A stretch of 64,000 nt of DNA from Hyphomicrobiales bacterium. Its GTDB lineage: Bacteria > Pseudomonadota > Alphaproteobacteria > Rhizobiales > Rhizobiaceae. Shown here one piece after another: positions 29,295-37,613 of this stretch; the first letter of the stretch is position 1, and each line of letters starts with the position of its first letter. The DNA is taken from contig UCEY01000031.1 of the NCBI GenBank assembly GCA_900471605.1, positions 1 through 64,000 of the forward strand, read 5' to 3'. Both the position numbers and the translations under genes were made by a program. The notes under the pieces were generated by a model. The model saw nothing but the letters and a program-made list of their open reading frames with translations, was not told where the DNA came from and ran no database searches.

Positions 29295-29451
29295 GGGCAG
29301 CCTCCTGAGAACGGACGGGTGAACGACAATTCGGCGCCATATTGACGCGCGCCGAATGTAACGCCAAGCGGATTCTGAAGGAGGATGAGAGGGACGTGCA
29401 ATCGCCGCCTTTATCGCCGATGCCGGCCAGGGGAAGGGCGGAGGCCCGGGG

Positions 29452-29820
29452 TCAATAGGCCGCCATTCGCATCGCTTCGACAAGCTGCGCCATCTGGAAC
29501 GGTTTGGGAAGAATGGGAATATGCCGCATGTCGGCGGGCACGCCGGACGGTCCGTATCCGGTCACGAAAACGAAGGGAATGTCCCGCGCAGTGAGGATCT
29601 CGGCAACCGGAAAGCTGGCTTCGCCGGCAAGGTTGACATCGACCAGGGCCATGTCCAGGGCAAGCGACCGGGCCTTGACGATCGCATCGTCGAGCCGCGA
29701 GGCCGTCCCCATCATCCTGCACCCGATCTGCTCCAGAAATTCTTCGAGCATCATCGAAACGAGGGCTTCGTCTTCGATGATGAGAACGCGTATGCCGACG
29801 AAGATCTGGGCGTCGTTCAC
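29452..29820 (-). CDS. Single-domain response regulator
   Basis: The 122-residue protein is a receiver domain with no output domain. The acidic pocket is E16-D17, the phosphate acceptor is D61 in LVDVNLAG, the switch Thr lies in VFVTGYG, and the Lys in LPKPFQ. Its GTG start (29820-29818) overlaps the TGA stop of the upstream histidine kinase, so translation is coupled and the kinase is the natural partner. Such single-domain regulators may act as phosphate sinks or allosteric partners of other proteins. Confidence 0.9.
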   Translation of the reverse strand: MNDAQIFVGIRVLIIEDEALVSMMLEEFLEQIGCRMMGTASRLDDAIVKARSLALDMALVDVNLAGEASFPVAEILTARDIPFVFVTGYGPSGVPADMRHIPILPKPFQMAQLVEAMRMAAY

Positions 29821-31427
29821 CTTGCACCTGCTTGCAGCAACGGCGTCACCTCGGCCGAGACGGCGACATCGGCAAGCGGTGCTTCGATCGTGCCGATGAT
29901 CCCCGAAGGCTGGTCGAATATCACCGATGCCTTGCCGCCCAGATCCTGGGCAAGGCTCCGCTCGATCAGCCTCACGCCGAACCCTCGTCTCAATGGCGCG
30001 ATGACCGGCGGTCCGCCGCTTTCCGTCCATGTCAGCCGCAGCGCCGGGCTGGCACCCTCGACGATCTGCCAGTTGATCGCGACCTGGCCGGCAAGGGTCG
30101 AGAGCGCGCCATATTTCAAGGCGTTGGTCGTCAGTTCGTGCAGGCCCATGGCAAGCGCGAGTGCGGCCCGAGGCAGCAGCCGCAGCGAAGGGCCGGACAC
30201 CGTGAAGCGGTAGTCTCCGCCGTCGCCGAAGGGCGCCAGCGCCCCGGTGACCACGTCGTCGATATTAGCCCCCTCCCATTTTTCGCGGGTGAGGACGTCG
30301 TGGGCGGCAGCGAGTGCCATGAGGCGCCGTTCCAGATTCTGCCGCACGATCGGATCGCCGCCCCTGAGCGTCTGGGAGGCGATGGCCTGGACGGTCGCAA
30401 GCGTGTTCTTGACCCGGTGGTTCAGCTCGTTGACCATGAGCTGCAGCCTGTCTTCGATCCGTTTCCGCTCGGTGATCTCGACCGAGACGCCGACCAGGCC
30501 GATCACTTTGCCGTCGGCATCGCGCAACGGCGCCTTGGTCGACGACCAGACCCGCGGATGGCGGCCCTCGCGGCTGATGATCTCTTCGAATTCTTCGGTT
30601 TTCGCCTGATCCATGATCCGGCGGTCGTTGGCCATCACCAGTTCGGCCTGGGTTTTGCTGTCGAGGAATTCCAGGTCGGTGCGCCCCTCGACCTCCGACC
30701 AGGGCCTGCCGATCAGATCCAGGGTCGAGACATTGGCGAGGATGATGCGGCCCTGCAGGTCCTTGGCGTAGATCAGTCCCGGTGCAGTCTCCAGGATGGC
30801 CCGCAGCAGGGCGTTGGTCTGGTGGAGTTCCCTTTCAGCGAGCTTGATCGAGGTGATGTCGCTGCTCACCTCGATCGCGACCTCCGGCTCCCCGGCTTCG
30901 CCGCGGTTCAGCGACCATTTGCTGATGATGTGGATCTCGCGGCCGTCCTTGTGGCGGCGCGTGAGTTCCCCCTGCCATTCGCCGTCGCGAACGAGGATCG
31001 CGTTGATTTCATCGGGGGAGAGCGGGCAGCGGGTCTGCAGCAGGTCGAGCGCGTTTTTCCCCAGGGCCTCTTTTTCCGAATAACCGTAGAGGCGTTCCGC
31101 GCCGATCCCCCAGAATACGATCCTGCCGTCAAGGCTGCGCAGAGTGCCCTGGGTCTGCCCGAACGCCTGCGTGAACCTTTCAAGCCGATAGAGTTTCGCA
31201 TCGATGTCGCGCTGTATCCTTCGCTTCGCCCAGATCGACGCCGCGAACGAAGCCGCGGCAAGCACCAGAAGGATGATCGGCTCGCCCAGAGTATCGATCG
31301 ACCCGTCGGCCGCCACCAGAAAGCCGCCCAGAGCCAGAAGCAGGATTGCCAGCCACGTGACAAGGGTAACCAGCAGGCGCGCCGTCCGCGATGTCGGAGA
31401 GGGCAAAGTAAAGGGAACAGCAACCAT
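29817..31427 (-). CDS. Membrane HWE-family sensor histidine kinase
   Basis: The 536-residue kinase has two transmembrane helices (about 16-38 and 48-68), two PAS domains (about 75-195 and 205-325), a HWE dimerisation segment with H337 in ELNHRVKN, an N-box (LHELTTNALKYG, about 428-440) and a G-loop (GFGVRLIERS). The WTE triplet in LTWTESGG is the family's WxE signature. PAS domains probably sense redox or light-like signals through an unknown ligand. HWE kinases predominate in rhizobia and often feed the general stress response or chemotaxis-like circuits. It is coupled to the response regulator by an overlapping stop/start. Confidence 0.93.
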   Translation of the reverse strand: MVAVPFTLPSPTSRTARLLVTLVTWLAILLLALGGFLVAADGSIDTLGEPIILLVLAAASFAASIWAKRRIQRDIDAKLYRLERFTQAFGQTQGTLRSLDGRIVFWGIGAERLYGYSEKEALGKNALDLLQTRCPLSPDEINAILVRDGEWQGELTRRHKDGREIHIISKWSLNRGEAGEPEVAIEVSSDITSIKLAERELHQTNALLRAILETAPGLIYAKDLQGRIILANVSTLDLIGRPWSEVEGRTDLEFLDSKTQAELVMANDRRIMDQAKTEEFEEIISREGRHPRVWSSTKAPLRDADGKVIGLVGVSVEITERKRIEDRLQLMVNELNHRVKNTLATVQAIASQTLRGGDPIVRQNLERRLMALAAAHDVLTREKWEGANIDDVVTGALAPFGDGGDYRFTVSGPSLRLLPRAALALAMGLHELTTNALKYGALSTLAGQVAINWQIVEGASPALRLTWTESGGPPVIAPLRRGFGVRLIERSLAQDLGGKASVIFDQPSGIIGTIEAPLADVAVSAEVTPLLQAGAR

Positions 31428-31730
31428 CTAAGCATCCTTGGTTTGCCTGCGTGCTGTGGCTGTCAGCACAATGCAGGCCGGAAAACGGGGACGCTTGAAC
31501 AGCCGCTACTCTTGACGAGGACGGTCTTTAGTTTCGCTTGCTCTGAATAGATTAGGACTTTATCACTTATCAATTCAACGGCAAGTAGTAAATAACTGGT
31601 AAACGCCAATCGGCGCTTGATATTTTAGCTCTTTGCCGTCTTTACAACGTTTCTATTTGTGCTTGGCGGTGATTCGTGGGGCGCGAACAAGTTGAAGGTC
31701 GCATAGAAGCCAAGTTGAGCGCGGCCGGCC
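31428..31730. other. A/T-rich intergenic region between kinase and PilZ genes
   Basis: This 303-bp region is relatively A/T-rich and holds no supported gene. A perfect 8-bp stem (CCGGCCTC 31725-31732 with GAGGCCGG 31738-31745) overlaps the PilZ stop codon and may help end its transcript. No FixK, EcfG or NrdR-type site was seen. Confidence 0.5.
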
Positions 31731-32069
31731 TCAGCGCGAGGCCGGAATTTCTTTGTGGAAGAAACGGAAATAGGACGAGACCTGCGCCAGCGCGTTGCTG
31801 TTGATGCTGAACTGAACGCCGAGCCGGCCGCTGCGCCGCCATTTGACGGTGCCTTCCAGGATGCCGAGCTCCTCGCTTTCGACCCGCACCGGGCTGCCGT
31901 CTGCCGCATGCAGCGTGCGTCCGCCCAGATCGAGCGCCATGCCGGTTGCCGAGAGATCGGTAACGCGACCTTGGACCGCCTGGTTGAAATACTTGACCGT
32001 ACCCAGGATACGGGTCTTCTTTCTTTGGGCGCTGCGGGTCTTCATGCGTCCTGTAGCGGTAGTCGTCAT
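31731..32069 (-). CDS. PilZ-domain cyclic-di-GMP-binding protein
   Basis: This 113-residue protein is a single PilZ domain. The binding motifs are R16-K-K-T-R20 and D38-L-S-A-T-G43, matching RxxxR and (D/N)xSxxG. It should bind cyclic-di-GMP and act as a small effector on a partner protein. The ATG at 32069 follows GAGGG, 9 bases upstream. The genes making cyclic-di-GMP lie about 10 kb away in this window. It is divergent from the TetR gene across about 185 bp. Confidence 0.88.
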   Translation of the reverse strand: MTTTATGRMKTRSAQRKKTRILGTVKYFNQAVQGRVTDLSATGMALDLGGRTLHAADGSPVRVESEELGILEGTVKWRRSGRLGVQFSINSNALAQVSSYFRFFHKEIPASR

Positions 32070-32202
32070 GCGATATGGCCCTCGTTGTTTCCTCTGTTGT
32101 TCCCACTGATAGGGAAGACCTGTTGAAGTCCGCTTAGGTCGATCCATAAAAATCTACCGATGACCCGAATCTCCTGACGCTGAGCTTCCGGAGGGCAGTG
32201 AC

Positions 32203-32250
32203 TTGACGGTTGGACGCAATGTCATTAGTAGTGAGACAGACCTGTCTCAC
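32203..32250 (+). promoter_or_regulatory. Promoter and perfect TetR operator
   Basis: GTGAGACAG (32231-32239) and its exact complement CTGTCTCAC (32242-32250) form a palindrome separated by 2 bases. A TTGACG -35 element lies at 32203-32208 and a weak -10 near 32226. The operator ends 4 bases before the TetR ATG at 32255, so repressor binding would block transcription of its own operon. Confidence 0.7.
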
Positions 32251-32254
32251 CACA

Positions 32255-32854
32255 ATGGCCTATCGCGTGTCACCCGAGCAGACCCCGAAAGCTTCCTCGA
32301 AGCGGCAGCATATTGTCGAAACGGCTTACCGGCTGTTCAGGCAGGAGGGCTTTCACGCGACCGGCATCGACCGGATCATCGCTGAGGCCCAGGTGGCCAA
32401 GATGACCATGTACCGCCATTTCCCATCCAAGGAGGGCTTGATCGTCGAAGTCCTTGAGGAGCGGTTCCGGCGTTTCGAAGAGCAACTCGACCGCATGGCC
32501 GCATTGTCGAAACAGCCGGAAGGGATGATCGACGATATCATCGGGTGGTATGGGCGCTGGTTCGATCGGGCGGATTTCAACGGCTGCCTGTTTGCCCATG
32601 CGCTGGCCGAATACGGCTCGCCTGGCCATCCCGTCTTCGAAGCCTCCGTCAGGCAGAAGGAGAGCCTCCGGCGCCGCATGGCGGGCATTCTGGCGAAGCT
32701 GATGTCCGGTGCCGAAGCCGAAACGGCGTCCACCGCAATCCTGATGCTCATCGAGGGAGCCACCTTGATGGCCGAGATGGGGCAGGGTGGCAAAGCCATC
32801 GACGCGGCACGCAGGGCGGCATCGGATATCATCGCCGCGGGCCGCCGCACATGA
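32255..32854 (+). CDS. TetR-family repressor
   Basis: The 199-residue repressor has a TetR helix-turn-helix (about residues 15-60, including F-H-A-T-G-I-D-R-I-I and T-M-Y-R-H-F-P-S-K-E) and a C-terminal ligand domain. I place the start at ATG 32255, not at the earlier TTG 32210, because the operator and probable transcript start lie between them; no ribosome site is visible there, so the mRNA may be leaderless or nearly so. The stop overlaps the EamA transporter start (ATGA), making one coupled operon. Confidence 0.88.
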   Translation: MAYRVSPEQTPKASSKRQHIVETAYRLFRQEGFHATGIDRIIAEAQVAKMTMYRHFPSKEGLIVEVLEERFRRFEEQLDRMAALSKQPEGMIDDIIGWYGRWFDRADFNGCLFAHALAEYGSPGHPVFEASVRQKESLRRRMAGILAKLMSGAEAETASTAILMLIEGATLMAEMGQGGKAIDAARRAASDIIAAGRRT

Positions 32855-33684
32855 GCACATCCGTCGTCCTGCTCGCCCTCTTTGCAGCCGTGCTGCATGC
32901 CTGCTGGAACGCATTCCTGCGCTCCGGCGCCGACCGTTTCTGGACGATGACGATCATGGCGCTGGCGATGACGGTTGCCGCCTTGCCGGTGGCGTTGATC
33001 CTGCCGCTGCCGGCCGCCGAAGCCTGGCCCTATCTGGTCGGCTCCGCCGTCTTCCAGCTGATCTACAGCCTGCTGCTGGTCGCCGCCTATCGGCATGGGG
33101 AACTGGGGCAGGTCTATCCGATCATCCGCGGCAGCGCGCCGCTGCTGGTGACGCTGGCAGGGTTGGTCTTCGCGCGGGAACTGCCGCTGCCGCTCTCTAT
33201 GGTCGGCATATGTTGCGTGGTTCTGGGCATCATGCTTCTCGCCCTCGGCAAGGGCAAAGCCTCCACCGGTTCGATGCTCTACGCGCTGGCGACCGGCGTT
33301 TCGATTGCCGGTTATTCGACCGTCGACGCTGCCGGCATACGACTGTCCGGCAATACGAGCGCCTATATCAGCTGGGTCTTCGTGCTGCCCGGCATACTGC
33401 TCCTGGCCGCCTTCACAGCGATGCGCGGGCGACTGCGGGTCGATCCTCGGTCCCGCGAAACGATGAAGGCGGTCGGTGGAGGGCTGGTTTCGCTCGTCTC
33501 CTATGGCGCGGTGCTGGTCGCCTATTCGATGGCGCCGGCCGGGCCGGTTTCGGCGCTGCGGGAAACCAGCGTCGTGTTCGCGGTGCTGATCGGCTGGGCG
33601 TTTCTCGGAGAGAGCCTGTCCACGAAACGCATCGCCGCCTGCATCGTGGTCGCGGCCGGCGCCATCCTCATCGGCATTTCATAG
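32851..33684 (+). CDS. EamA/DMT-family permease
   Basis: The 277-residue inner-membrane protein has about ten hydrophobic helices in two EamA halves (about 3-130 and 145-275). The ELGQVYPIIRG segment after helix 3 and FLGESLSTKR near the end are family features. These proteins export small metabolites or drugs. Its ATG overlaps the TetR stop, so the TetR ligand is probably the exported compound. It converges with the Lrp gene, 9 bp between stops. Confidence 0.88.
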   Translation: MSTSVVLLALFAAVLHACWNAFLRSGADRFWTMTIMALAMTVAALPVALILPLPAAEAWPYLVGSAVFQLIYSLLLVAAYRHGELGQVYPIIRGSAPLLVTLAGLVFARELPLPLSMVGICCVVLGIMLLALGKGKASTGSMLYALATGVSIAGYSTVDAAGIRLSGNTSAYISWVFVLPGILLLAAFTAMRGRLRVDPRSRETMKAVGGGLVSLVSYGAVLVAYSMAPAGPVSALRETSVVFAVLIGWAFLGESLSTKRIAACIVVAAGAILIGIS

Positions 33685-33693
33685 CCCGACATT

Positions 33694-34155
33694 TCATAAT
33701 CCTACATTCGGCTTGTCGATGATTTCTCGCAGCGCAAAGCTCGAATTGATCTTCACCACATGCGGCAGCGCCGACAGCCAGTCGCGATGGATGCGCTCGT
33801 AATCCTCGAGATCCTTGGCCGCGACCCGCAGGATATAGTCGTATTCGCCGGACATCAGGTAACAGACCAGCACGTTGGGACAGAGCTTCACCGCCGCCTC
33901 GAATTCGGTGAGCGTCTTGGCGAACTGGCCGGACAGCGAGATGTGGACGATCACCATCATCTTGTAGTCGAGCGCCTTGTTGGAAAGGCGGGCGTGGTAG
34001 CCGCTGATCGTGCCGCTTTTTTCGAGGATGTCGAGCCGCCGCGAACAGGCCGACGGCGACAGCCCCACCCGCTCGGCAAGCTCCGCATTGGAGATGCGGC
34101 CCTGCTGCTGCAGTGTCCGCATGATCGCAAGATCAATGGCATCCAATGCGCTCAT
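33694..34155 (-). CDS. Lrp/AsnC-family regulator, probable regulator of ald
   Basis: This 153-residue protein has a winged helix-turn-helix (about 6-55, with NAELAERVGLSPSACSRR at recognition) and a RAM amino-acid-binding domain (about 65-145). It is divergent from alanine dehydrogenase, the usual arrangement of AldR-type activators that respond to alanine. The TGCGAA-type repeats in the 154-bp spacer are candidate binding sites. The length is typical for the family. Confidence 0.9.
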   Translation of the reverse strand: MSALDAIDLAIMRTLQQQGRISNAELAERVGLSPSACSRRLDILEKSGTISGYHARLSNKALDYKMMVIVHISLSGQFAKTLTEFEAAVKLCPNVLVCYLMSGEYDYILRVAAKDLEDYERIHRDWLSALPHVVKINSSFALREIIDKPNVGL

Positions 34156-34196
34156 TCACAGATCCTTCGAAAAAATCGTCATTCAGGCAATTATCT

Positions 34197-34232
34197 GCGA
34201 AAATACGATATTCCGCAATTCGTCTTCGCAAG
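34197..34232. promoter_or_regulatory. Candidate Lrp/AldR binding repeats
   Basis: TGCGAAAA (34197-34204), TTCCGCA (34212-34218) and TTCGCAA (34226-34232) form spaced inverted half-sites between the divergent Lrp and ald genes. A further TTCGAA lies near 34167. Confidence 0.4.
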
Positions 34233-34309
34233 GACATTCGCGCGATTCTCTGGTTTGCTTTTAGCTGGGAACATCAACGGCGAAAGCCACAACTTGAGAG
34301 GAACGCTGG

Positions 34310-35428
34310 ATGCGTGTCGGATGCCCGAAGGAAATCAAAAACCATGAATATCGCGTGGGGCTTACCCCCGGCGCGGTACGTGAATACGTGGCCCATGGCC
34401 ACGAAGTGCTGATCGAAACCAAGGCCGGCGCCGGCATCGGCGCAGATGACGGCGCCTATGCGGCAGCCGGGGCCAGGATCGTCGGTTCGGCCAAGGAAAT
34501 CTTCGAAAAATCCGACATGGTCGTCAAGGTCAAGGAACCGCAGCCCTCCGAATGGGCGCAGCTCCGCGACGGCCAGCTTCTCTATACCTATCTCCATCTG
34601 GCGCCCGATCCGGAACAGACCAAGGGCCTGCTCGCCTCCGGCGTCACCGCCATCGCCTATGAAACCGTGACCGACGACCGCGGCGGCCTGCCGCTATTGG
34701 CTCCGATGTCGGAAGTCGCCGGACGTCTTGCTATCCAGGCGGGCGCGACCGCGCTGCAGAAGGCGAATGGCGGCCGCGGCATCCTGCTCGGCGGCGTGCC
34801 GGGCGTGCTGCCGGCCAAGGTCGCCGTCATCGGCGGCGGCGTCGTCGGCCTGCATGCGGCCCGCATGGCCGCCGGCCTCGGCGCCGACGTCTCGATCATC
34901 GACCGGTCGCTGCCGCGCCTGCGCCAGCTCGACGATATCTTCAACGGCCGCGTCCACACCCGTTATTCGACGATCGACGCAGTGGAAGAGGAAGTCTTTT
35001 CCGCCGACCTCATCATCGGCGCTGTCCTCATTCCGGGCGCTGCCGCGCCAAAACTGGTCAGCCGCGAAATGCTGTCGGGCATGAAGCAGGGCGCGGTCAT
35101 GGTCGATGTCGCGATCGACCAGGGCGGTTGCTTCGAGACCTCGCATGCAACGACCCATTCCGAGCCGACCTACGAGGTCGACGGCATCATGCATTATTGC
35201 GTGGCCAACATGCCGGGCGCCGTGCCGGTGACATCTGCGCATGCGCTGAACAATGCGACGCTGCAGCATGGTTTGGCACTGGCCGACCGTGGCCTGCGGG
35301 CAATCGCCGAAGACCGGCATCTGCGCAACGGCCTGAATGTTCACAGGGGGCGCGTCACCAACAAGCCGGTCGCGGAAGCTCTGGGCTATGAGGCGTTCGC
35401 GCCGGAAAGCCTGCTGAGCGTCGCGTGA
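34310..35428 (+). CDS. ald: Alanine dehydrogenase
   Basis: The 372-residue NAD enzyme interconverts alanine with pyruvate and ammonia. K75 in KVKEPQ and H96 in YLHLAP are the catalytic pair, [10 protein letters not shown] (about residues 175-184) is the NAD loop, and VDVAIDQGG holds the catalytic Asp region. The full length equals the bacterial norm. It is divergent from an Lrp-type regulator and ends at a Rho-independent terminator. In rhizobia this enzyme is important for alanine use and nitrogen exchange. Confidence 0.96.
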   Translation: MRVGCPKEIKNHEYRVGLTPGAVREYVAHGHEVLIETKAGAGIGADDGAYAAAGARIVGSAKEIFEKSDMVVKVKEPQPSEWAQLRDGQLLYTYLHLAPDPEQTKGLLASGVTAIAYETVTDDRGGLPLLAPMSEVAGRLAIQAGATALQKANGGRGILLGGVPGVLPAKVAVIGGGVVGLHAARMAAGLGADVSIIDRSLPRLRQLDDIFNGRVHTRYSTIDAVEEEVFSADLIIGAVLIPGAAAPKLVSREMLSGMKQGAVMVDVAIDQGGCFETSHATTHSEPTYEVDGIMHYCVANMPGAVPVTSAHALNNATLQHGLALADRGLRAIAEDRHLRNGLNVHRGRVTNKPVAEALGYEAFAPESLLSVA

Positions 35429-35474
35429 CCGGAAGAGCTGACGGCCGCTGAGCCATCCGTTTGGGGCTGGAAAG

Positions 35475-35504
35475 ACGCCGGGCGCATCGCGTCCGGCGTT
35501 TTTC
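35475..35504 (+). terminator. Rho-independent terminator of ald
   Basis: ACGCCGG (35475-35481) pairs with CCGGCGT (35493-35499) and is followed by a T run to about 35504, 47 bp after the ald stop. Confidence 0.85.
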
Positions 35505-35530
35505 TATGTTCAAAATCAATCAGATATGAT

Positions 35531-35589
35531 TTAGATATATCTAAGTCATTGACGAAAACTCAAGGTTTGCTATCTTTAGATATATCGAA
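35531..35589 (+). promoter_or_regulatory. PadR promoter with two operator repeats
   Basis: TTAGATATATCTAA (35531-35544) and TTAGATATATCGAA (35576-35589) are 45 bp apart. They flank a promoter, TTGACG (35549-35554) to TATCTT (35571-35576), with 16 bp between elements. The first is a perfect palindrome. They are strong candidates for autoregulation by the PadR gene that follows. Confidence 0.75.
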
Positions 35590-35611
35590 AGGCAGTCTGA
35601 GGAGACAAGTA

Positions 35612-36304
35612 ATGTTCAAACACAGGTTCGATGGAAGAAATGGCTGCGGCGATCGCGGCGAGCGCAAAGGCTTCGAGGAATTTTTCGCCGCACGCGGCGG
35701 TCCGTTTGGCGGGGGATTCGGACGTGGCGGCCGGGGTGGTCCCGGCGGCGGCCGCGGTTTCGGCGACGAGGGCGACGGCCGTATCGGCCGCTTTCTGATG
35801 CAGGGCGACCTGCGCCTCGTCGTACTGGCGCTGATCGAAAAGGAGCCACGCCACGGCTACGAGATCATCAAGCATATCGAGGATCTCACCTACGGCTTCT
35901 ACGCGCCGAGCCCCGGCGTCATCTACCCGACGCTGACCTATCTCGAAGAGGCGGGTTACGTGGTCGCCGAGGCGGACGGCAACAAGAAGCGTTATGCGAT
36001 CACCGACGAAGGCCGCAAATATCTCGACGAGAACCGCAGCTTTGCCGCGACCATCCTCGACCGGCTGTCGCAACTCGCCGAGCGCATCAAGCAGCGGCAG
36101 GAGCGCCATGAGCGGGGCCGCGACAGCGGTCCGTCATTGCCGCGCAGCGTCGATGCCGCCATGCTCAACCTTCGCGAGGTGATCGCCCGCAAGCTCGAGG
36201 GTGATGAAAAGAAGGGCGGCGAGATCGTCAGGCAACTGCTCGATTTCGCCGAAAATCTCGAACGCGACGACGAGGACGAGCAGGGCGACAATACCCAGAA
36301 CTGA
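35612..36304 (+). CDS. PadR-family transcriptional regulator with Gly/Arg-rich N-terminus
   Basis: This 230-residue protein has an unusual Gly/Arg-rich N-terminal segment (about residues 30-60, with F-G-G-G-F-G-R-G-G-R-G-G). A PadR winged helix (about 65-145, with LIEKEPRHGYEIIKHI and PGVIYPTLTYLE) and a coiled C-terminal region follow. GAGGAG before the ATG fixes the start at 35612. The gene is downstream of two perfect operator-like repeats. A hairpin ends it. The ligand is unknown. Confidence 0.9.
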   Translation: MFKHRFDGRNGCGDRGERKGFEEFFAARGGPFGGGFGRGGRGGPGGGRGFGDEGDGRIGRFLMQGDLRLVVLALIEKEPRHGYEIIKHIEDLTYGFYAPSPGVIYPTLTYLEEAGYVVAEADGNKKRYAITDEGRKYLDENRSFAATILDRLSQLAERIKQRQERHERGRDSGPSLPRSVDAAMLNLREVIARKLEGDEKKGGEIVRQLLDFAENLERDDEDEQGDNTQN

Positions 36305-36334
36305 GGCTTGAGCAGGCCTGAGAACGAACGTGAT

Positions 36335-36360
36335 GGCGCGCCGCTCTAGAACGGCGCGCC
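36335..36360. terminator. Bidirectional hairpin terminator
   Basis: GGCGCGCCG (36335-36343) pairs perfectly with CGGCGCGCC (36352-36360) across an 8-base loop, between the convergent PadR and DUF1203 genes. Confidence 0.75.
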
Positions 36361-36368
36361 TTCGCATT

Positions 36369-36872
36369 TCAGATCGCCAGAGCTGCGTCCGCGAATGCGG
36401 GTACATCGACCTTGTCGATCCGGCACTGATAACAATTGTTGCGGGCCGAGCGGACATGCACATAGGCGATGTCGTCGCGGGCGAGCAGTTCCTCGGCGCG
36501 CGAGGCGATTTTCCCGGTCGGCGTTACCGCGCCGCTGCCATAGACGATCCGGTCGTCATGGCCGTAGCCGCGAACGATGTAATCGGTGCTCGACAGCATG
36601 GGCGGCATGATCTCCTCGGCGGCATACCGTCGGCAGGGCTGCTTGTGCAGGAAGATCGGCCCGGTTTCCGCATAGGGCTGCAGATCGGGGAAGGGGCGGT
36701 AGGCCAGAACCAGCAATTCCTCGCCGGCATCGATATTCCTGAGGCAATGGCGGCATGGATGACCGGGGCCGTCGGAGGTCTTGGTTTCCGGCTGGCGGCC
36801 GTAGGCATCGGCGCCACCGTCCCAGAGGTGTTCGGCATCTGCGGCGGGCATGGCGGTGAAGGAAATGGTCAT
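36369..36872 (-). CDS. DUF1203 domain-containing protein
   Basis: The 167-residue protein starts M-T-I-S-F-T-A-M-P and contains the DUF1203 core: H-P-C-R-H-C-L-R-N-I near residue 40, then YRPFPDLQPYAETGPIF and a C-R-R-Y segment, ending in R-N-N-C-Y-Q-C. The four or more cysteines suggest a metal or redox role, but the family has no assigned function. The ribosome site GGAGAG and start at 36872 are clear; longer frames upstream were dropped. It is a single gene sharing a terminator with PadR. Confidence 0.82.
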   Translation of the reverse strand: MTISFTAMPAADAEHLWDGGADAYGRQPETKTSDGPGHPCRHCLRNIDAGEELLVLAYRPFPDLQPYAETGPIFLHKQPCRRYAAEEIMPPMLSSTDYIVRGYGHDDRIVYGSGAVTPTGKIASRAEELLARDDIAYVHVRSARNNCYQCRIDKVDVPAFADAALAI

Positions 36873-37050
36873 GGTTCTCTCCTGTGCGTGTCGAACAAGA
36901 GATGCGCCTGCGGGAGCTGTCCCGCCACCCGATACTTGCCACTGGTCAGGAATATGAAATCCGTTACACAAGCGGCACCGTAACAACGGTCTGTGGCGGC
37001 GGGCGTATCAGGTTGGCACGGGCTGGATCAGCCGGCGAAGGCGACGGACA

Positions 37051-37608
37051 TCAGCCGCCAAGCGCTTTCAGGAGCTCGGCATCCGTCATCGGCGGCACCA
37101 GCGCCTCATAGGTCGAGACAGGGGAAAAACCCATCATCTGGTAGAGCTGCAGGGCGCGCGGGTGGTCGAGCGTATTGGTGGTGACGGTCACCTTCTGCGG
37201 ATTGTCCTGCCAGGCGGCATAAAGCGCCTGCAGCAGGAACCATTTGCCGATGCCGAGCCCGATCGCCCGTTCGAACAGCCCGAAATAGGAGAGCTCGATG
37301 ACATCGTCGCTTTCCTTGAACAGCTCGAAGAAACCCGCCGGCGCGCCGTTGACGTAAAGCACGGTGACGGAGGTGCGCGGATTGTGGAGCGTCGCGGCAA
37401 GTTCCTCGTCGCTCATGCGCAGCCGCTTGTACCAGTGCCAGCGTTTTCCCACCTGCCGATAGAGATAGCGGTAATAGTGAAGCGGGATTTCCGGCGCGCG
37501 GATGATCGCCGTCTGGATGTTGACCGGCACCGGCAGGTTTGCCTTCGGCGGTGCGGTCATTTCCAGGCTGGTGACATGGGCTTTCAGCGGAGCCGGCTTC
37601 TTGGCCAT
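37051..37608 (-). CDS. GNAT-family N-acetyltransferase
   Basis: The 185-residue protein has a GNAT acetyl-CoA loop (AIGLGIGKWF, about residues 117-126), a preceding beta-strand YFGLFER and a C-terminal D-H-P-R-A-L-Q-L-Y-Q-M-M-G-F motif. The substrate is unknown. The start is ATG 37608 or a GTG at 37617 whose G-T-G-A overlaps the sseA stop; either way it is translationally tied to sseA. It is the last gene of the cysK-alaX-sseA operon, so an amino-acid or peptide substrate is a reasonable guess. Confidence 0.85.
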   Translation of the reverse strand: MAKKPAPLKAHVTSLEMTAPPKANLPVPVNIQTAIIRAPEIPLHYYRYLYRQVGKRWHWYKRLRMSDEELAATLHNPRTSVTVLYVNGAPAGFFELFKESDDVIELSYFGLFERAIGLGIGKWFLLQALYAAWQDNPQKVTVTTNTLDHPRALQLYQMMGFSPVSTYEALVPPMTDAELLKALGG

Positions 37609-37613
37609 GGCGC

